Positions 33,149-40,967 of a DNA stretch of 64,000 bases are shown one piece after another (positions within the stretch are counted from its first letter, which is position 1; each line of letters starts with the position of its first letter). The stretch spans positions 248,001 to 312,000 of the forward strand of contig JAEWLC010000037.1 in assembly GCA_023393475.1 (NCBI GenBank). Reading direction: 5' to 3'. A model generated the notes under the pieces. The model was not told where the DNA came from. It saw nothing but the letters and a program-made list of their open reading frames with translations, and ran no database searches. The stretch comes from Pseudomonadota bacterium (GTDB taxonomy: Bacteria; Pseudomonadota; Alphaproteobacteria; Rhizobiales; Devosiaceae). The translations under genes and the position numbers were made by a program.

Positions 33149-34360
33149 TCAGCTCAGGTGACGCAGCAGGTTGCCCGACACGTGCCCGTCGGCGAGCAGC
33201 CCCGAACGGGCCTGCCAGTCGATCACGGCGGCGCGCGTCTTCGGCCCGATCACGCCGTCCGGCGTGCCGACATCGTAGCCCTTGCGGCTCAGCAGTGCCT
33301 GCACCTGCTCGCGGTCCGACTTGGTGAGCGCCGTGTCGCTCGGCCATGCCGAGAGGAAGCCCTTGCCGCCCGCGATCCGGTCGGCGAGATGGCCGACCGC
33401 CAGGGCGTAGCTGTCGGAATTGTTGTAGCGCTTGATGACGCCGAAGTTCGGCAGGACCGCGAAGACCGGGCCGTTGCCGCCCATCGGCATGTAGAGCTTG
33501 GCGGTGTCGCTGGCACGCGGGAACGGCTTGCCGCTGGCCCGCACCACGCCCACGCCGTTCCAGTCGCCCAGCGTCGCGTTGATGCCCGTCCAGATGTTCT
33601 GGTAGTTGAAGTCCTGCGGTAACCTGACCTCGTAACCCCATGTTTCGCCGGGGCGCCAGCCGAAGCCGTTGAGGTAGTTGCCGATCGAGGCCAGTGCGTC
33701 GGGGATAGAGCCCCAGATATCCTTGTGGCCGTCGCCCTTGAAGTCCACGGCATAGCGCATGAAGCTCGAGGGCATGAACTGCGGATGCCCCATGGCGCCG
33801 GCCCAGGAGCCGACCATGCTCTTGGGCTTCACGTGCCCGCCCTCGAGAATCTGGAGCGCCGTGATCAGCTCGCTGCCGAAATAGTCGGCGCGGTAGCCGC
33901 CATAGGTGAGCGTCGCGAGGGCATGGACGGTGTTGTTGCCGCCCATGAACCCGCCGAAATTGGTCTCGATGCCCCAGATCGCCAGCATCACCTCCGGCTG
34001 CACGCCATAGCGGGTGCTGACCGCGGCGAGGGTCTGCTTCCACTCCCCGCGCATCTCCACGCCCTTGCTCATGCGGGCATCCGAGACGCGCTTGGTCACG
34101 TAGTCGGCCGCCGTCGTCACGAACTCGGGCTGCTTCTTGCTGAGCTCGAGCACATCCTTCAGCGGGGTGAAGCCATCCATGGCGATGTCGAACACGCGCT
34201 TCGACACGCCCTTCGCCTTGGCGCGCTTCCACACGCCATCGACGAAGCTGCCGACGCTGGCATAGGCGGGGCTGATGATTGCCGACGCGGCGAGCGCCGA
34301 AGCGCCCAGCAACACCGAACGGCGGGAAACGGGTGGCAGTGGCTTGTTAACGCGGTACAT
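33149..34360 (-). CDS. Lytic murein transglycosylase, MltB family, with peptidoglycan-binding domain
   Basis: This 403-residue protein has a signal sequence with a Tat-like SRRSVLLGASALAASA. The GH103 catalytic domain has E132 in IWGIETNFGG and the further MltB motifs GSWAGAMGHPQFMPSSF and SIPDALASIGNYLNGFGW. The C-terminal peptidoglycan-binding domain 1 (about 345-400) contains GYDVGTPDGVIGPKTRAAV. It cleaves glycan strands of peptidoglycan to 1,6-anhydromuropeptides. It is a lone gene, convergent with the rhamnose-type operon. Confidence 0.92.
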   Translation of the reverse strand: MYRVNKPLPPVSRRSVLLGASALAASAIISPAYASVGSFVDGVWKRAKAKGVSKRVFDIAMDGFTPLKDVLELSKKQPEFVTTAADYVTKRVSDARMSKGVEMRGEWKQTLAAVSTRYGVQPEVMLAIWGIETNFGGFMGGNNTVHALATLTYGGYRADYFGSELITALQILEGGHVKPKSMVGSWAGAMGHPQFMPSSFMRYAVDFKGDGHKDIWGSIPDALASIGNYLNGFGWRPGETWGYEVRLPQDFNYQNIWTGINATLGDWNGVGVVRASGKPFPRASDTAKLYMPMGGNGPVFAVLPNFGVIKRYNNSDSYALAVGHLADRIAGGKGFLSAWPSDTALTKSDREQVQALLSRKGYDVGTPDGVIGPKTRAAVIDWQARSGLLADGHVSGNLLRHLS

Positions 34361-34605
34361 GAAGCCCTCGACTCAAACATCTGATCCGAAACAACACGCA
34401 GGACCATCCGCACTAGGCACGAGACGACCCTGCGGATACGTCCATTCTCCGGATCGAAATTAAGATCGCGTAAAGCCTAACATCTCATTCGCGTGATCGG
34501 CGGGCGAACACCACTCCCGTCCTCGCTGCCCCATACCACCTACCCTCTGCTCTATGCCCTCCTCCCCTCCACCAATCTGTCAGTCGTCACCGGAAGCCTC
34601 CACCT

Positions 34606-34620
34606 GCTAATAAAATTAGC
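34606..34620. promoter_or_regulatory. LacI operator O1 before the arabinanase gene
   Basis: GCTAATAAAATTAGC is a perfect 6-bp inverted repeat with a 3-nt centre, directly before a TTGACA hexamer (34628-34633), so a bound repressor would block RNA polymerase. Two further copies flank the LacI gene at 37912 and 37977. The rest of the 328-bp gap between 34361 and 34688 (divergent from the MltB-type gene) shows nothing else that can be named. Confidence 0.82.
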
Positions 34621-34688
34621 AAACCCGTTGACATCCCCCGCAAAACCCTGACCTCCTGCCGGCCCGTTCATCGCGCTGGAGGAGAGCG

Positions 34689-35681
34689 ATGGTTCTGGCC
34701 CGCATCGCGTTCGCCGCTTCGATCCTGCTTGCCTCGCCTGCCCTGGCGCAGGAAACCCAGCCCGTGCTCACCGGCGACGTGCGCATCCACGATCCGAGCA
34801 TCATCGAGGTCGATGGCCGCTTCGTCGCCTACCAGACCGGGCAGGAAGGCGGCCTCTATCGCGGCGCCATCCGTGCCAAGACCTCGCCCGACGGCATCGC
34901 CTGGACCGACGCCGGCTCGATCGGCAAGGGCGTGCCGAAATGGCAGCGCAAGGAACTCGGCTACCAGTCGCTCAACATCTGGGCGCCCACGGTCAGCAAG
35001 CACGGCGACACCTGGTACCTTTACTATTCGGTCTCCTCCTTCGGCATCAACACCAGCGCCATCGGGCTGATGACCAACACGGCGCTCGATCCCGACAAGC
35101 CCGGCGAGGGCTGGGAGGATCAGGGCATGATCCTCAAGTCGAACGGCAAGGACAACTGGAACGCCATCGACCCCTGGCGGATCGATCTCGGCGACGGCCG
35201 CGCCTTCCTCGCCTACGGCTCGTTCTGGGACGGTCTGAAGATGCGGGAACTCGATCCGGTGAGCGGCAAGCTGCTCGCCGCGGACACCCCGACCTACGAC
35301 CTCGCCTCGCGCCAGGGCGCTGGCATCGAGGCGATCTCGATCATCGAGCATGACGGCAGGTTCTACCTGTTCGCCTCCTTCGACCAGTGCTGCAAGCAGC
35401 TCGACAGCACCTACAACATGCGGGTGGGGCGAGCCGACGCAGTGACCGGCCCCTATCTCGACAAGGACGGCAAGCCGATGCTCGAGGGCGGCGGCACGCT
35501 GTTGCTCGGCAAGACCGGCCGCTTCGTCGGCCCCGGCGGGCAGGAAGCGATCCACACTTCGAAGGGCGACATGCTCGCCTACCACTATTACGACGGCGAC
35601 GACCTCGGCGTGTCGAAACTCCAGTTCTCGCCCCTCAGATGGACCGACGATGGCTGGCCCGAACTCGACCCGCTGCCCTAG
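34689..35681 (+). CDS. Secreted GH43 arabinan endo-1,5-alpha-L-arabinanase-like enzyme
   Basis: This 330-residue protein has a signal peptide (FAASILLASPALAQ) and one GH43 five-bladed propeller domain. The three acidic catalytic residues are visible: D35 in HDPSII, D161 in NAIDPW and E214 in GAGIEAISI. Together with NIWAPTV and YGSFWDGLKM they fit the endo-arabinanase subgroup. It should release arabino-oligosaccharides from pectic arabinan outside the cell. GGAGGAG precedes the ATG. Transcription is probably repressed through the operator at 34606. Confidence 0.87.
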   Translation: MVLARIAFAASILLASPALAQETQPVLTGDVRIHDPSIIEVDGRFVAYQTGQEGGLYRGAIRAKTSPDGIAWTDAGSIGKGVPKWQRKELGYQSLNIWAPTVSKHGDTWYLYYSVSSFGINTSAIGLMTNTALDPDKPGEGWEDQGMILKSNGKDNWNAIDPWRIDLGDGRAFLAYGSFWDGLKMRELDPVSGKLLAADTPTYDLASRQGAGIEAISIIEHDGRFYLFASFDQCCKQLDSTYNMRVGRADAVTGPYLDKDGKPMLEGGGTLLLGKTGRFVGPGGQEAIHTSKGDMLAYHYYDGDDLGVSKLQFSPLRWTDDGWPELDPLP

Positions 35682-35730
35682 GGGAGCGCCTCTTCTGATC
35701 GGACTGAGGCCCTCTCTGGTTCCCCATTCA

Positions 35731-35819
35731 CCGGCTGTCATCCCAGCGAAAGCTGGGACCCAAACATCAGCCAGCGCCAGCCGAGAGTTGGATCCCAGCT
35801 TTCGCTGGGATGACACCGG
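35731..35819. repeat. Palindromic dispersed repeat, copy C
   Basis: An 89-bp element has arms of about 32 bp (TGTCATCCCAGCGAAAGC core) that differ by one inserted base and one mismatch. The arm uses CCAGCGAAAGCTGG where copy A has CCTGCGAAGGCAGG; these are paired changes that keep the hairpin. It lies between the GH43 and acyltransferase-like genes, ending 18 bp before the latter's start codon, so it overlaps its likely ribosome-site region. Confidence 0.87.
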
Positions 35820-35837
35820 TGAGGAGCCGGGCCAAAT

Positions 35838-36857
35838 ATGAACCACACAAACAATCGCGCCCAGGATCTCGACCTGCTGAAGACCGTGCTGGTCATCGGC
35901 ATGATCGGGGCGCATGTCATCCAGCTCATCACCTTCCGGCCCAAGCCCGACGCGGCGATCTTCGCCGAGTACGCCAACCTCGTGAGCTTCTCCGGCTTCA
36001 TGTTCGCCTTCGGCATCGGGCTCGGGCTGCCGAAGCCAGAGGGTCGCGTGCGGACCTGGTGGCAGCGGCTTCGTCCGATCGCGCTGCTGCTGCTCGCGGT
36101 CTACGTCTCGTCCTTCGCCTTCGCCCTGCTGGTCGATCGCAAGCCGCTGACGCCCGAACTCGCCATCGATGTGGTGACCATGCGGCGGCTGTTTGGCTGG
36201 AGCGAGTTCCTCGCCACCTTCTTCGTCCTCGCAGTGCTCCAGCTTTTCGCCCGTCCTGCCCTGCTCGCCGTCGGTCGCAACCCGTGGCTGCTGGTCGGGG
36301 TCAGCGTCCTCTGCCTGCTGACGACCTTCTACACCACCGACGCCATCTTCCCGCTGCTGCCGACCCTTGTAAGCCACACCGGCATGGCGAACTTCCCGCT
36401 CCTGCCCTACCTGCCCTGGTTCCTGCTCGGCATCTGGTACGGCACGCATCCGGTGCGCCTGTGGCACTTCGTGCCCGCCCTCGCCATCACCGGCTACTGC
36501 TTCTGGTTCACCTATCAGACGGGCGGCTTCCCGCAGCGCTTCCCGCCCACGATCCTCTGGATCGTCGGCCCCGCCGCCATCCTTCTCGCCTATGTCGCCG
36601 CGAGCCGCTGGGTCGCCGCCCGCGTCCGTATCCCCGACATCCTGCTGACGCCCGGCCGGCACGTCCTCAGCTTCCTCGTCCTCAGCAATGTCGCACTGTT
36701 CGCGACGCGCTTCGCCATGGGCAGGATCGTGCGCAACACGCTGATGGACGCCGTCGTCGCCATTGGCATCCTCGTCGTCCTGACGCTGGGCTGGTACGCG
36801 TGGGAGCGTCTGCGGCCGGCTATTCGGCGGCGGCCCGCACCGGCACCGGCCCAATAG
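35838..36857 (+). CDS. Polytopic membrane protein, acyltransferase 3-like
   Basis: This 339-residue protein has about ten hydrophobic helices and a short cytoplasmic start DLDLLKTVLVIGMIGAHVIQL that resembles the first helix of acyltransferase 3 proteins, whose conserved histidine follows an aspartate-bearing start. Such proteins transfer acyl groups to sugars or glycans at the membrane. The family call is tentative and the substrate unknown. The 3' end overlaps the convergent LacI gene by 38 bp. Confidence 0.6.
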   Translation: MNHTNNRAQDLDLLKTVLVIGMIGAHVIQLITFRPKPDAAIFAEYANLVSFSGFMFAFGIGLGLPKPEGRVRTWWQRLRPIALLLLAVYVSSFAFALLVDRKPLTPELAIDVVTMRRLFGWSEFLATFFVLAVLQLFARPALLAVGRNPWLLVGVSVLCLLTTFYTTDAIFPLLPTLVSHTGMANFPLLPYLPWFLLGIWYGTHPVRLWHFVPALAITGYCFWFTYQTGGFPQRFPPTILWIVGPAAILLAYVAASRWVAARVRIPDILLTPGRHVLSFLVLSNVALFATRFAMGRIVRNTLMDAVVAIGILVVLTLGWYAWERLRPAIRRRPAPAPAQ

Positions 36858-37848
36858 AGCCGCGCTCGATCAGCGGACACTCGATCTTGATCCGCCGCGG
36901 CGATGCCGCGGGCAAGGTTTCGTCGAGCAGCGCGCCCACGGCCCAGCGCGCCATTTCCTCATGTGGCAGCACGATCGTGCTCAGCGGCGGATCGAGGAAG
37001 GCGCTCGTATCCTCGTCGTCGAAGCCGACGATCGACATGTCGTGCGGTACGCTCAGCCCGCGCTGGCGCAGCGCATCGTAGGCGCCGACGGCCATGCGGT
37101 CGTTGAAGGCGAAGATCGCGGTCGGCGGGTTGGGCAGGTCGAGCAGCTGGTGCGTCAGCTCGCGCCCGCCGGGAATGGTCCAGCCGCCGCGCATGATCAG
37201 GCTCTCGTCCACCGGCACGTCCCACGAGGCCAGTGCCTGCCGATAACCCTTCTCGCGGTTCTCCGAAGCCTCGATCCAGCTCTCGCCCGCGAGATGCGCG
37301 ATGCGCCGGTGCCCCGCCTTGAGCAAGGCCTCGGTGGCCGTATGGCCGCCCGCAACGTCGGATGGCAGCACTGCCGGATGGGCGCGCTTCCGGTCGTAGC
37401 AGTTGACCATCACCGTCGGCACGTCGCGCAGCCGCTCGGGCGGCTCGGCCGGCCGGGTGATGAGGCTCGTATAGAGTACGCCGATGATCTGGTTCTGCAG
37501 CAGCATGTCGAGCGCCAGTGCCTCGAGCTTGGGGTCGCCCCGAGTCGAGAATGTCGCCACCACCACGTCCTGCAGCGCCGCCTCCTCGCGCGCCCCCTCG
37601 ATGAAGGGCGTCGCGAACGGGGTCGTCGTCACTTCGTCGATCAGGAGCCCGATGACCCGGGTCTTGTTGGCGGGCACATGGTGCTGCGGCCCCTTGCGAT
37701 AGCCCAGCGCCTCGGCCGCCTCGAGCACGCGCTGCCGCGTCGCCTCGGCCACGCGCGCGTTAGCGACGCGGTTCAGCACCAGCGACACAGTTGCCTGCGA
37801 GACACCGGCGCGCTCGCCGATATCTATCATGGTCGGCCGTTTTGCCAA
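36820..37848 (-). CDS. LacI-family regulator of the arabinan/GH2 locus
   Basis: This 342-residue regulator has a helix-turn-helix TMIDIGERAGVSQATVSLVLN and a periplasmic-binding-like sensor domain (VIGLLIDEVTTTPFATPF, FAFNDRMAVGAYDAL, GFDDEDTSAFLDPPLSTI). The start was set to TTG 37848 because GGAGG lies 5 nt upstream; TTG 37860 and ATG 37830 are alternatives. GCTAAT-N3-ATTAGC operators lie 64 and 129 bp upstream of this start and again before the arabinanase gene, so it should repress itself, the GH2 gene and the GH43 gene. Confidence 0.92.
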   Translation of the reverse strand: MAKRPTMIDIGERAGVSQATVSLVLNRVANARVAEATRQRVLEAAEALGYRKGPQHHVPANKTRVIGLLIDEVTTTPFATPFIEGAREEAALQDVVVATFSTRGDPKLEALALDMLLQNQIIGVLYTSLITRPAEPPERLRDVPTVMVNCYDRKRAHPAVLPSDVAGGHTATEALLKAGHRRIAHLAGESWIEASENREKGYRQALASWDVPVDESLIMRGGWTIPGGRELTHQLLDLPNPPTAIFAFNDRMAVGAYDALRQRGLSVPHDMSIVGFDDEDTSAFLDPPLSTIVLPHEEMARWAVGALLDETLPAASPRRIKIECPLIERGSIGPVPVRAAAE

Positions 37849-37911
37849 CAAATCCTCCAAGTCCCTTCGCTGCCAGCACTATCCCCGCGAAGTCCACAGC
37901 GCAACCGGCTT

Positions 37912-37926
37912 GCTAATCTCATTAGC
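37912..37926. promoter_or_regulatory. LacI operator O2
   Basis: GCTAATCTCATTAGC has the same arms as O1 with a different 3-nt centre, which marks the arms as the recognised part. It lies in the divergent region between lacI and the GH2 gene. Confidence 0.85.
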
Positions 37927-37976
37927 AGCGACAAGGCTTGCCTCGCAGGCGCAAAACCGGTAGCCATAGCCAAACT

Positions 37977-37992
37977 GCTAATAAATATTAGC
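37977..37992. promoter_or_regulatory. LacI operator O3
   Basis: GCTAATAAATATTAGC has the same arms with a 4-nt spacer (7-bp arms with a 2-nt centre). It sits 65 bp after O2, close to six helical turns, and 17 bp before the GH2 start codon, adjoining its GGGAGG ribosome site. DNA looping between O2 and O3 is plausible. Confidence 0.83.
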
Positions 37993-38009
37993 GCCTATGG
38001 GAGGACTGC

Positions 38010-40757
38010 ATGATCGGTGAGACTACGGCCGCGAAGGCCAGCGCAAACGCACGCGGGGAAATCTCGCTGGACGGTGCCTGGCGCTTCAAGCTGGAAGGCC
38101 ACGGGGATTGGCGCACCGCGACGATCCCGAACCCGTGGCAGGCTGAGTTCACCGACCTGCGCCACTCGACCGGCAAGGCCGTCTATGCCCGCCAGCTGTC
38201 GATCCCGACCGACTGGAAAGGCCGCGAGGTCGCGCTCCGCTTCGGCGCCGTGAACTACTTCGCCGAGGTCCGCCTCAACGGCCGCGTGCTCGGCACGCAC
38301 GAGGGCGGCTACCTGCCGTTCGAGTTCCTCGTTCCCGAAGGCACCCCGGCCGAAAGCGCGCTCGAAGTGCATGTCACGCTCCCGAGCGGCGACGCAGCCG
38401 AATACCCCGATTTCCCCTTCGGCGAAGTGCCGCACGGCAAGCAGAGCTGGTACGGCCCGCTCGGTGGTATCTGGCAGTCGGTCACGCTGATCGCCCGCGA
38501 CAAGCGCCACGTTTCACACGTCGCCATCGACGCCGATATCGGCGGTGAAGTCGGCTTCGCCTTCCAGCTCTCGGCCGCCGCCTCCGGCGCAACCATCCGC
38601 GCCACGGTCGACGGCGTCACCGCCGAGACCACCGGCAACAGCCTGAAACTCAAGCTGAACTCGCCAAGACTCTGGTCGCCCGAGTACCCGAACCTCTACA
38701 CCGCCAAGGTCGAACTGGTCGTGGGCGGCGAGGTGGTCGACACCACCAGCCACACCTTCGGCTTCCGGAAGATCGAGACCAGGGGCGGCAAGTTCTATCT
38801 CAACGGCGAACCGCTCTACCTCCGCGGCGCCCTCGACCAGGACTACTACCCCGAAGGCATCTGCACCCCGCCGTCCGTCGAGTTCCTCGAGGACCAGGCG
38901 AAAAAGGCCAAGCACCTCGGGCTCAACATGCTGCGCTGCCACATCAAGGTGGCCGACCCGCGCTACTACGAAGTCGCCGACCGCCTCGGCCTGCTCGTCT
39001 GGACCGAAATCCCCAACGTCCAGTACTTCACCGCCGCAGCGGCCCAGCGCATGCGCGACACGATGGAGGGCATCCTCGCCCGCGACGGCAACCACCCCTC
39101 GATCGTCACCTGGACCATCATCAACGAGGACTGGGGCACCCGCCTCGTCGAGAACGCTGACCACCGCCAGTGGCTCAAGGACACCTATGACTGGCTGAAA
39201 GCCAAGGATCCGCGCCGCCTCGTCGTCGACAACTCGGCCTGTATCCCGAACTTCCACGTCAAGACCGACATCGACGACTACCACTACTACCGCTCTGTGC
39301 CGGAACGCCGCGCCGAGTGGGAAAAGCTGACCGAGGAATTCGCCGCCCGCCCCGACTGGAGCTGGTCGCACCACGGTGATGGCGAAAAGCGCGGCGACGA
39401 GCCGCTGGTCGTTTCCGAATTCGGCGTCTGGGGCCTGCCCCACCCCGATCAGGTCAAGAACGTCGCCGGCGAGGAGCCCTGGTGGGCCGAGACCGGCAGC
39501 AACTGGGGCGACGGCGCCGCCTACCCGCACGGCATCCAGAACCGCTTCCAGACCTACCACCTCGACAAGGTGTTCGGCACGTTCGACGCCTTTATCGACC
39601 AGGTGCAGTGGTACCAGTTCGCCAATCTCAAATACGAGATCGAGTCGATGCGCGCCCACGCGCCGATCCAGGGCTACGTCATCACCGAGATGACCGACGT
39701 CCACTGGGAAGCCAACGGCCTGCTCGACATCAACCGCAACCCGCGCGCCTTCCACGATCGCTTCGCCGAGATCAACAACGACCTCGTCATCGTGCCGCAG
39801 ATCGACCGCCACGCCGTGTGGTCGGGCGACAGCGTCGCACTGAAGCTCAAGGTCGCGACCGGCGGCCAGTCGGTTCCATCAGGTGCGACGCTGAGCTGGT
39901 CGGTCGATGGCCAGTCGGGCAAGCTCGACGTGCCGGCCACGGCAGGCCTCGAGGTCGCCGATCTCGGCACCACGGCGATCAAGCTCGACGGCGCGACCCG
40001 CGTTACCACCATCGCGCTTAAGCTCGAGGCCGGCGGCAAGCTGCTGTCGAAGAACCAGATCGAAGTCTCGGTCTATGCCAAGCGCAGCGCCGGTCCGGCG
40101 AAGATCGCCACCGCCGACGCCAACCTCGCGGCCTACGCCAAGGGCCTCGGCTACACCGTCACCGAAGCCGCCTCCGCCGACATCAACCTCGTCCACGCCC
40201 TCAGCGAGGCCGACATCGAAGCGATGCGGAACGGCGCGCGCTACCTCGTCCTCGCCGACGGTTCGGCTGAAACCCATCGCACCAACCGCAATCTCCGCAT
40301 CGAGCCGCCGCGGGCCGAGCCGCCGACCATGCCGCAGAGCAAGGAACGGGCGCGTCACCTCGGTTCCGAAACGCAGCTGCCCAACATCAACCTGGTGCTG
40401 CGTGACGGCACGCTGTGGCGCGGCGACTGGATCGCCAACTTCAGTTGGGTCAAGCGCTCCGGCGCCTTTGCCGGCCTGCCCGGCGGCCCGCTGCTCGATG
40501 TCAGCTTCGACCGCGTCGTGCCGCACCACGTGCTGACCGGCTTCCGCTCGTGGGAGTTCGACGGCCTCGTCGATGCCGGCGTCGTCATCGGGTGGATCAA
40601 CAAGCCCGCGGCGACCATCGTCCGCCGCACTGTCGGCCGGGGCGGCCTCGTCGTCACGACCTTCCGGCTCGTCGGCGACGCGCCGGGGGTGGATCCGGTG
40701 GCGGCAACGTTGTTCGACGGGCTGGTGAAAAGTACGACTAATTTGGAGGCCGAATGA
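38010..40757 (+). CDS. Glycoside hydrolase family 2 enzyme
   Basis: This 915-residue enzyme has the GH2 plan: N-terminal jelly-roll sugar-binding domain (about 15-165, LNGRVLGTHEGGYLPFEF), Ig-like domain, TIM barrel (about 270-570) and C-terminal beta domains. The acid/base is E373 in IINEDWG and the nucleophile E470 in VVSEFGVWG. No signal peptide is present, so it acts on imported oligosaccharides. GH2 includes beta-galactosidases, beta-glucuronidases and arabino-specific enzymes; with an arabinanase nearby, activity on pectic side chains is likely, but the sugar cannot be fixed. GGGAGG lies before ATG 38010. Confidence 0.9.
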   Translation: MIGETTAAKASANARGEISLDGAWRFKLEGHGDWRTATIPNPWQAEFTDLRHSTGKAVYARQLSIPTDWKGREVALRFGAVNYFAEVRLNGRVLGTHEGGYLPFEFLVPEGTPAESALEVHVTLPSGDAAEYPDFPFGEVPHGKQSWYGPLGGIWQSVTLIARDKRHVSHVAIDADIGGEVGFAFQLSAAASGATIRATVDGVTAETTGNSLKLKLNSPRLWSPEYPNLYTAKVELVVGGEVVDTTSHTFGFRKIETRGGKFYLNGEPLYLRGALDQDYYPEGICTPPSVEFLEDQAKKAKHLGLNMLRCHIKVADPRYYEVADRLGLLVWTEIPNVQYFTAAAAQRMRDTMEGILARDGNHPSIVTWTIINEDWGTRLVENADHRQWLKDTYDWLKAKDPRRLVVDNSACIPNFHVKTDIDDYHYYRSVPERRAEWEKLTEEFAARPDWSWSHHGDGEKRGDEPLVVSEFGVWGLPHPDQVKNVAGEEPWWAETGSNWGDGAAYPHGIQNRFQTYHLDKVFGTFDAFIDQVQWYQFANLKYEIESMRAHAPIQGYVITEMTDVHWEANGLLDINRNPRAFHDRFAEINNDLVIVPQIDRHAVWSGDSVALKLKVATGGQSVPSGATLSWSVDGQSGKLDVPATAGLEVADLGTTAIKLDGATRVTTIALKLEAGGKLLSKNQIEVSVYAKRSAGPAKIATADANLAAYAKGLGYTVTEAASADINLVHALSEADIEAMRNGARYLVLADGSAETHRTNRNLRIEPPRAEPPTMPQSKERARHLGSETQLPNINLVLRDGTLWRGDWIANFSWVKRSGAFAGLPGGPLLDVSFDRVVPHHVLTGFRSWEFDGLVDAGVVIGWINKPAATIVRRTVGRGGLVVTTFRLVGDAPGVDPVAATLFDGLVKSTTNLEAE

Positions 40758-40770
40758 GCAGCAACTGAAT

Positions 40771-40793
40771 CAGCTTTTCGGGTTGGAAAGCTG
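40771..40793 (+). terminator. Weak terminator-like hairpin after the GH2 gene
   Basis: CAGCTTT (40771-40777) pairs with AAAGCTG (40787-40793). The stem is AT-rich and no T run follows. Confidence 0.35.
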
Positions 40794-40876
40794 CCGCGCC
40801 GCCCTCCAGCGGATGTGATTGCACGCTAACCAACTGATATAAAAGCTGAATTTAGTGCTTCCATTTGATACAGGAT

Positions 40877-40890
40877 TGACAATATTGTCA
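40877..40890. promoter_or_regulatory. Palindromic operator before the CUT1 sugar importer
   Basis: TGACAATATTGTCA is a perfect 14-bp palindrome with no spacer, 77 bp before the ATPase start. It differs from the GCTAAT/ATTAGC sites, so the importer operon seems to answer to a different regulator. The protein is not identifiable here. Confidence 0.65.
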
Positions 40891-40967
40891 GCCGCAATAG
40901 CATCAGCGCCGGCTCGCGAGATCCCGAAGGGACGTGCGGGCCGGAGACTACCGGGGAGGATCGCGAC

